Source of the DNA: PVC group bacterium (ex Bugula neritina AB1) | GTDB taxonomy: Bacteria > GCA-001730085 | Assembly: GCA_001730085.1 (NCBI GenBank) | Contig: MDLB01000035.1 | Span: 1-7,633, forward strand | Length of the DNA: 7,633 nucleotides | Direction of reading: 5' to 3' | The notes under the pieces: generated by a model | Database searches by the model: none | Seen by the model: only the letters and a program-made list of their open reading frames with translations | Told to the model about the DNA's origin: nothing | Shown: piece by piece, positions 6,901 through 7,633 of the stretch | How positions within the stretch are numbered: the first letter of the stretch is position 1 | Layout: every line of letters starts with the position of its first letter | Program-made: the position numbers and the translations under genes

Positions 6901-7633
6901 CTTATCTCGTAAACCACTTCTTGAGATTCACTCGCACTCGTCAAATCAACAACTTCTTCGACGCTTGGTGGCGTTCCATGAACACTTAGAGTAACCGTGG
7001 AACTTTCACTTTCTTGTCCTTCCTCATAAACATAGCTTATCGTTGCTTTTCTTTCTCCATTTTGTAAAGGTGTGGAGGTGTTTTTTAACTCCAATGCGCC
7101 CAGAATACTCTTAACTTCTTCTTTAAAAAAAGCAGACTCATCACCTTTGCTTATTTCTAAGGTTTTATCTGCGTTTTTATACAAAACTGTCACATCACTC
7201 ACAGAGCCTATATCAAGATTTTCAACAACTTGGTCCTGATAGATGCTCACCATTAAACTTTGCTGAATCTGTTCACCAGGTGAAACATCAACTTGAACGT
7301 ATAAACCTATCTTGTCATTTAAAAGATCTAAGCTTTCCCCAGATAAACCAATTTTGATTTTTTTCACATCGTCTTTAAATGGTTCATCAGTTTGAGAAAT
7401 TAATCTCACCCCTTCAAAAATATCTGTCGCATTAGCTAGTAAACTTTTTTCTCTTTGAACACCATCTAGATTTTTATCTAAATCCACTTCGTCCAAGTTT
7501 GTGATCTCTACTTTTAAAGTTTTCTCACTCGAAAGGCCTTGAGCATCTCTTGCCACAACCGTCACATCATAACTTTGGATATCTTCATAGTTAGGTTTTT
7601 CCGTAAAAGTTAAGATTCCTGACTCATCTATCG
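705..7633 (-). CDS. Giant RTX/cadherin-repeat adhesin exported by type I secretion (N-terminus outside window)
   Basis: This is a very large surface or secreted adhesin, 2308 residues visible and longer in reality. Residues are counted here from the first complete codon at 7631. Order: end of a cadherin-like domain (1-46); three composite units (47-544, 545-1028, 1029-1634); three related Ig-like domains (1635-1972); an Ig-like domain of Bap type (1973-2072); another Ig-like domain (2073-2175); RTX repeats (2180-2215); and a C-terminal type I secretion signal (2217-2308). It is acidic, has no cysteine, and shows no membrane segment in the visible part. Such proteins are threaded through an ABC transporter, membrane fusion protein and outer-membrane channel, and fold outside in calcium, mediating attachment or biofilm. 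The GTG at 7565 is not the start: the frame stays open to the window edge and the upstream residues complete a cadherin-like domain. No transporter gene is in view. The specific ligand is unknown. Confidence 0.93.
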   Translation of the reverse strand, partial: IDESGILTFTEKPNYEDIQSYDVTVVARDAQGLSSEKTLKVEITNLDEVDLDKNLDGVQREKSLLANATDIFEGVRLISQTDEPFKDDVKKIKIGLSGESLDLLNDKIGLYVQVDVSPGEQIQQSLMVSIYQDQVVENLDIGSVSDVTVLYKNADKTLEISKGDESAFFKEEVKSILGALELKNTSTPLQNGERKATISYVYEEGQESESSTVTLSVHGTPPSVEEVVDLTSASESQEVVYEIRFSESVGTSLTVDAIGFVDENDDQIDLSSWVINNVISTDLGITWQVTVKAPESFNTKALRLSIAEGSVEDIHGNKNQSYTQDISTQSFDGTRPVFAKGDSVEVSVVENTVAPTIIHDTQATDDRGDISDEGITYRLESDDEEAFTLVSEETGEVQFNIEGDHEGQSEYGFTVIAEDEQGLFSLQEVRVMIEDEREAPIFDTRESHIVSVPENLQAGQEIYDLKAYHESEEHSSEDEGLEYGIKEDVQGDYAFFNIEPITGKIFTKERTDFESQNSYHLTVEAKDIDQQITEQALTVNIKDLNEVDLDETLLGLQIDLKSIANRQEITDGYAFVNNLALPRLDGDLQKVKAVKVELGGGGLDVEKDILSLQSEEIPLHLSNENTDIEVNGILNLSYRYDLESKTLELFKKDESSFAKEEVKSLIEEISLKNTSEGEKNGERTARFIYIDEEGFEGEGAIAKIQVEASKIELIDITDDESSIAVGKVTYTLTFNRAVNDLTSNGIEFLSGNGEVLDKTLWSIEAPQPLDGGISWNLTIAPPVGEDAIDTTAVRLKLLLGAVRDEFDNRNEEFTQEVSTQSFDTTAPVFIDTEEKKYVDENTSAFTPIYDLDVRDDKFSKKDEGILFSLENTLDADSFALDTTTGQISFKTSPDYEVKKSYELIVKAENAQGLSTLKPLKINVLNIFENPEVLHGSDHEITVPETISGGSIFYDADASYEGKDNTNISYSLGGADQSFFDINENTGEVSFKDSPDFGFRSQPYDIKILVNGDMGGQSEQELTVNIKDIDEVDLNADIVGVQRESLRHISDLNLNEGVSFIQNIEEVTVHEVATIKVRLSEESSGDKLYLDRDIDLGSDVNHVGAIVGGVSGVDYIYNAEEQSLLISKTTGSPFVPAELKSVIESIGLKNTEPFVENGQRSLQISYIDTEGDEGDSALATLDFYGGGVNLESVRTDLTNYIVHGFGEKVDGEYELLSQSEVQSLDLLGDFDHTTFDTNNAIDTNRNVYRHLNGDGESWYLWGREGAGYHLSQMDETNEWFWEAINEGETYALVPQEVSLWESFYGDATLSPETSPKEITRAYVSQKVTNSQVIYTIELDREVGNILEASDIEWLNESGEVIDMTNWTVDAPTTIDGGKTWTVALTPPEVTTETLDFMSVRVKILEGSLKDAIYGGTNQSLVQDFSTQSFDTSPPVIDGGDVYEVNVIENTEKDQILYDIQVYENGKSEEDWGIYYTLSGADAESFDMDPYKGTIRLNDIADFENKKDYDLQVTATDRQGRFETQDLKVLVVNEDDLGPVFESEKAGFDLIENAPEGRVIHNFQAIDNYGDYDEDITYHLESGSENLEIDTDSGYLTLKNVADYEKDSIYLFSVVATDGEGESISREGSVNIINETETGTFSTDFIKINDKQLRITFEDAVDVSIFTLEEIVPSDSSKTLGSKMEGASLIPLDEKDGYARMFDLFLGSDSNVISEDKFVINKNAIRLDSLESPLANIDLFFPDTESPREQEMRAIDRDGNEVYGEGDSLLFSFSEIVKTSLISMDSFRLSEGDWGVSRLKVLDEKRIGEQGYAQNYEIELGSGANLSFSETVTLRAQDVSDYKDNIPDFDINFEVPNLSTPSIAAFDPILSIDLNMDNVKDDGFAVSFSKDIDVSKINIDNINVSGGHDFGNTADITAINEQNGFATIFEISKGEQATLVEGDYITFLKEDIQDVNGVLADKDLAFLIPDTTPPVEPLIVSENVSSDLNVTIDGEGEKHVEASLSFSLGSIDYNYKVAADKDGKWRVNLGESDQNGFIPNFQNDDVLNYAVFVEDFEGNTSNPVSRSLTIDVTPPQYEYFHMNVDTRELRLYFDENVREIEGVNLLENISLKKADSLGETVEIDSFSLEAGGRRLSLFIKEGFDLTENLEIQIDPSSLENFNGLDLAEVKSLEIPFKGWMLGTIGEDNLVGSLGDEVFVGHEGNDILTGGGGNDIFVFRSVSDGEDSITDFSITSDKVDLSDLLNYVEGDAIESYLEVIDTGLNNDIYINIDPVGENNFVDVDVSIILEGIGTGSLNLDSLMYAESLVII
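987..1094 (-). repeat. RTX calcium-binding nonapeptide repeats (four)
   Basis: Residues 2180-2215 contain four consecutive nonapeptides of the form G-G-x-G-x-D-x-U-x: GTIGEDNLV, GSLGDEVFV, GHEGNDILT and GGGGNDIFV. Repeats 3 and 4 are near consensus. Repeat 2 has Asp-Glu in place of x-Asp and is degenerate. In hemolysin-type proteins these form a calcium-binding beta-roll that drives folding once outside the cell. The set is short, as is usual just before a VCA0849-type secretion signal. Confidence 0.88.
1107..1415 (-). other. Ig-like domain preceding the RTX region
   Basis: Residues 2073-2175. Beta-strand patterns TRELRLYFDENV, FSLEAGGRRLSLFI and ENLEIQIDPSSL resemble the bacterial Ig-like or SwmB-type domains that read L-x-L-x-F-x-E-x-V followed by a second L-x-L pair. 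It sits directly before the calcium-binding repeats. The assignment rests on pattern only. Confidence 0.5.
1416..1715 (-). other. Bap-type Ig-like domain in the adhesin
   Basis: Residues 1973-2072. The pattern of a short opening strand, VTIDGEGE, a repeated beta pattern, AADKDGKWRVNLGES and finally FVEDFEGNTSNPVSRSL, then DVTPP, matches the bacterial Ig-like domains common near the C-terminus of biofilm-associated proteins (typically A-D-x-x-G-x-W ... D-x-x-G-N-x-S). It is single-copy here and probably acts as a spacer between the stalk and the C-terminal secretion region. Confidence 0.65.
1716..2729 (-). repeat. Three tandem Ig-like domains of a second repeat family
   Basis: Residues 1635-1744, 1745-1860 and 1861-1972. 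Each contains a G-Y/F-A motif followed by a hydrophobic strand and then G-S or G-E (GYARMFDLFLGS, GYAQNYEIELGS, GFATIFEISKGE). The motif glycines are at 1695, 1809 and 1922, a spacing of 113-114 residues. The domains end in proline-containing linkers (PDTESP, PNLSTP, PDTTPP). The pattern resembles bacterial Ig-like stalk domains with an S-x-x-V/I opening strand. Their link to the Ig-like domains in the composite units is weak at best. Confidence 0.65.
2730..4547 (-). repeat. Composite adhesin repeat unit 3, enlarged by an insert
   Basis: Residues 1029-1634. The NTS-motif beta domain (1031-1185) has PAELKS, LKNTE and NGQRSLQISY. A single-copy insert follows (1186-1317), then the Ig-like domain (1318-1433) with W1365/W1379 and STQSFD at 1424. 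Two cadherin-like domains close the unit (1434-1536 with VIENT, KGTIRL, ATDRQG; 1537-1634 with LIENA, SGYLTL, ATDGEG). Unlike units 1 and 2 it does not end in an EVDL junction. It runs instead into a different series of Ig-like domains, so it is the last composite unit. Confidence 0.8.
3681..4076 (-). other. Single-copy tryptophan-rich insert within the adhesin
   Basis: Residues 1186-1317 have no counterpart in units 1 and 2, where the NTS-motif domain is joined directly to the Ig-like domain. The insert holds five tryptophans (W1257, W1260, W1278, W1280, W1299) of the fifteen in the whole visible protein, plus many tyrosines, in clusters such as SWYLWGR and EWFWEA. The distance between equivalent tryptophans in the Ig-like domains is 488 residues from unit 1 to 2 but 604 from unit 2 to 3, in line with an added module of roughly 115-130 residues. 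I do not recognise the family. A binding module is an inference from the aromatic clusters only. Confidence 0.65.
4548..5999 (-). repeat. Composite adhesin repeat unit 2
   Basis: Residues 545-1028, with the same order as unit 1. The NTS-motif beta domain (549-709) has FAKEEVKS, LKNTS and NGERTARFIY. The Ig-like domain (710-828) has W761/W775 and STQSFD at 818. The first cadherin-like domain (829-928) has VDENT, DEGILF, TGQISF and AENAQG. The second (929-1030) has VPETI, TGEVSF and the junction DEVDLN. It lies about 490 residues downstream of unit 1. Similarity to the other units is clear at protein level but patchy, so this is an old duplication rather than a recent one. Confidence 0.8.
6000..7493 (-). 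repeat. Composite adhesin repeat unit 1
   Basis: Residues 47-544. Order: an NTS-motif beta domain (about 49-220) containing FFKEEVKS, LKNTS and NGERKATISY; an Ig-like domain (224-337) with the tryptophan pair W273/W287 and the closing motif STQSFD at 327; a cadherin-like domain (338-439) with VVENT, DEGITY, TGEVQF and AEDEQG; and a second cadherin-like domain (440-548) with VPENL, TGKIF and EAKDID, ending in NEVDLD. The cadherin-like parts probably bind calcium and stiffen the stalk, inferred from the family. The boundaries are approximate, set by eye against units 2 and 3. Confidence 0.8.
7494..7633 (-). repeat. C-terminal part of a further cadherin-like domain
   Basis: Visible residues 1-46 carry the second half of a cadherin-like domain: DESGILTF, then NYEDIQSYDVTVVARDAQG, then the closing strand and the junction LDEVDLD. 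The pattern (G-x-L-x-F, then D/NYE-x4-Y-x-V-x-V-x-A-x-D-x-x-G) matches the domains that close units 1 and 2. It shows that at least part of another unit precedes the window edge. Confidence 0.8.

Noticed and set aside
6682-6912. + strand ORF of 76 residues.
   Set aside because: It is antisense to the Ig-like domain of unit 1, with no start signal or family pattern.
2730-7493. Regular repeats considered as a CRISPR array or DNA-level tandem repeat.
   Set aside because: The repeats are protein domains in one reading frame with diverged DNA, and there are no short identical repeats with spacers.

Overview
The window holds two coding regions that point at each other: the end of an insertion-sequence transposase on the + strand (bases 3-455) and the last 2308 residues of a giant secreted adhesin on the - strand (bases 705-7633). 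The adhesin fills about 90% of the window and runs off its right edge. The transposase runs off the left edge. No RNA gene, CRISPR array or other complete gene is visible.

The DNA is AT-rich. An RTX protein with a C-terminal type I secretion signal implies a Gram-negative bacterium with an ABC transporter/membrane fusion protein/outer-membrane channel exporter. The IS5-type transposase fits a proteobacterium, possibly a host-associated one, but the sequence does not fix the taxon.

Layout from left to right: (1) 3-455, the C-terminal half of an IS5-family DDE transposase. (2) 456-704, a short AT-rich non-coding gap. It has a marked C-over-G bias in its first part, and a weak hairpin with a T-run just past the adhesin stop that may be a terminator or, alternatively, the IS end. 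(3) 705-1106, the adhesin C-terminus: four RTX nonapeptides and a VCA0849-type secretion signal. (4) 1107-1715, two single Ig-like domains. (5) 1716-2729, three related Ig-like domains with a period of about 113 residues. (6) 2730-7493, three copies of a roughly 490-residue composite unit, each made of an NTS-motif beta domain, an Ig-like domain with a W-x13-W pair, and two cadherin-like domains. (7) 7494-7633, the tail of a further cadherin-like domain, showing that the stalk continues upstream.

The most unusual element is a single-copy, tryptophan-rich insert of about 130 residues (bases 3681-4076) in the third composite unit. It interrupts an otherwise regular stalk and could be a ligand-binding or other special module. 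The adhesin is probably exported C-terminus first by a type I system and acts at the cell surface in attachment or biofilm formation. Its N-terminus, promoter and transporter genes lie outside the window.
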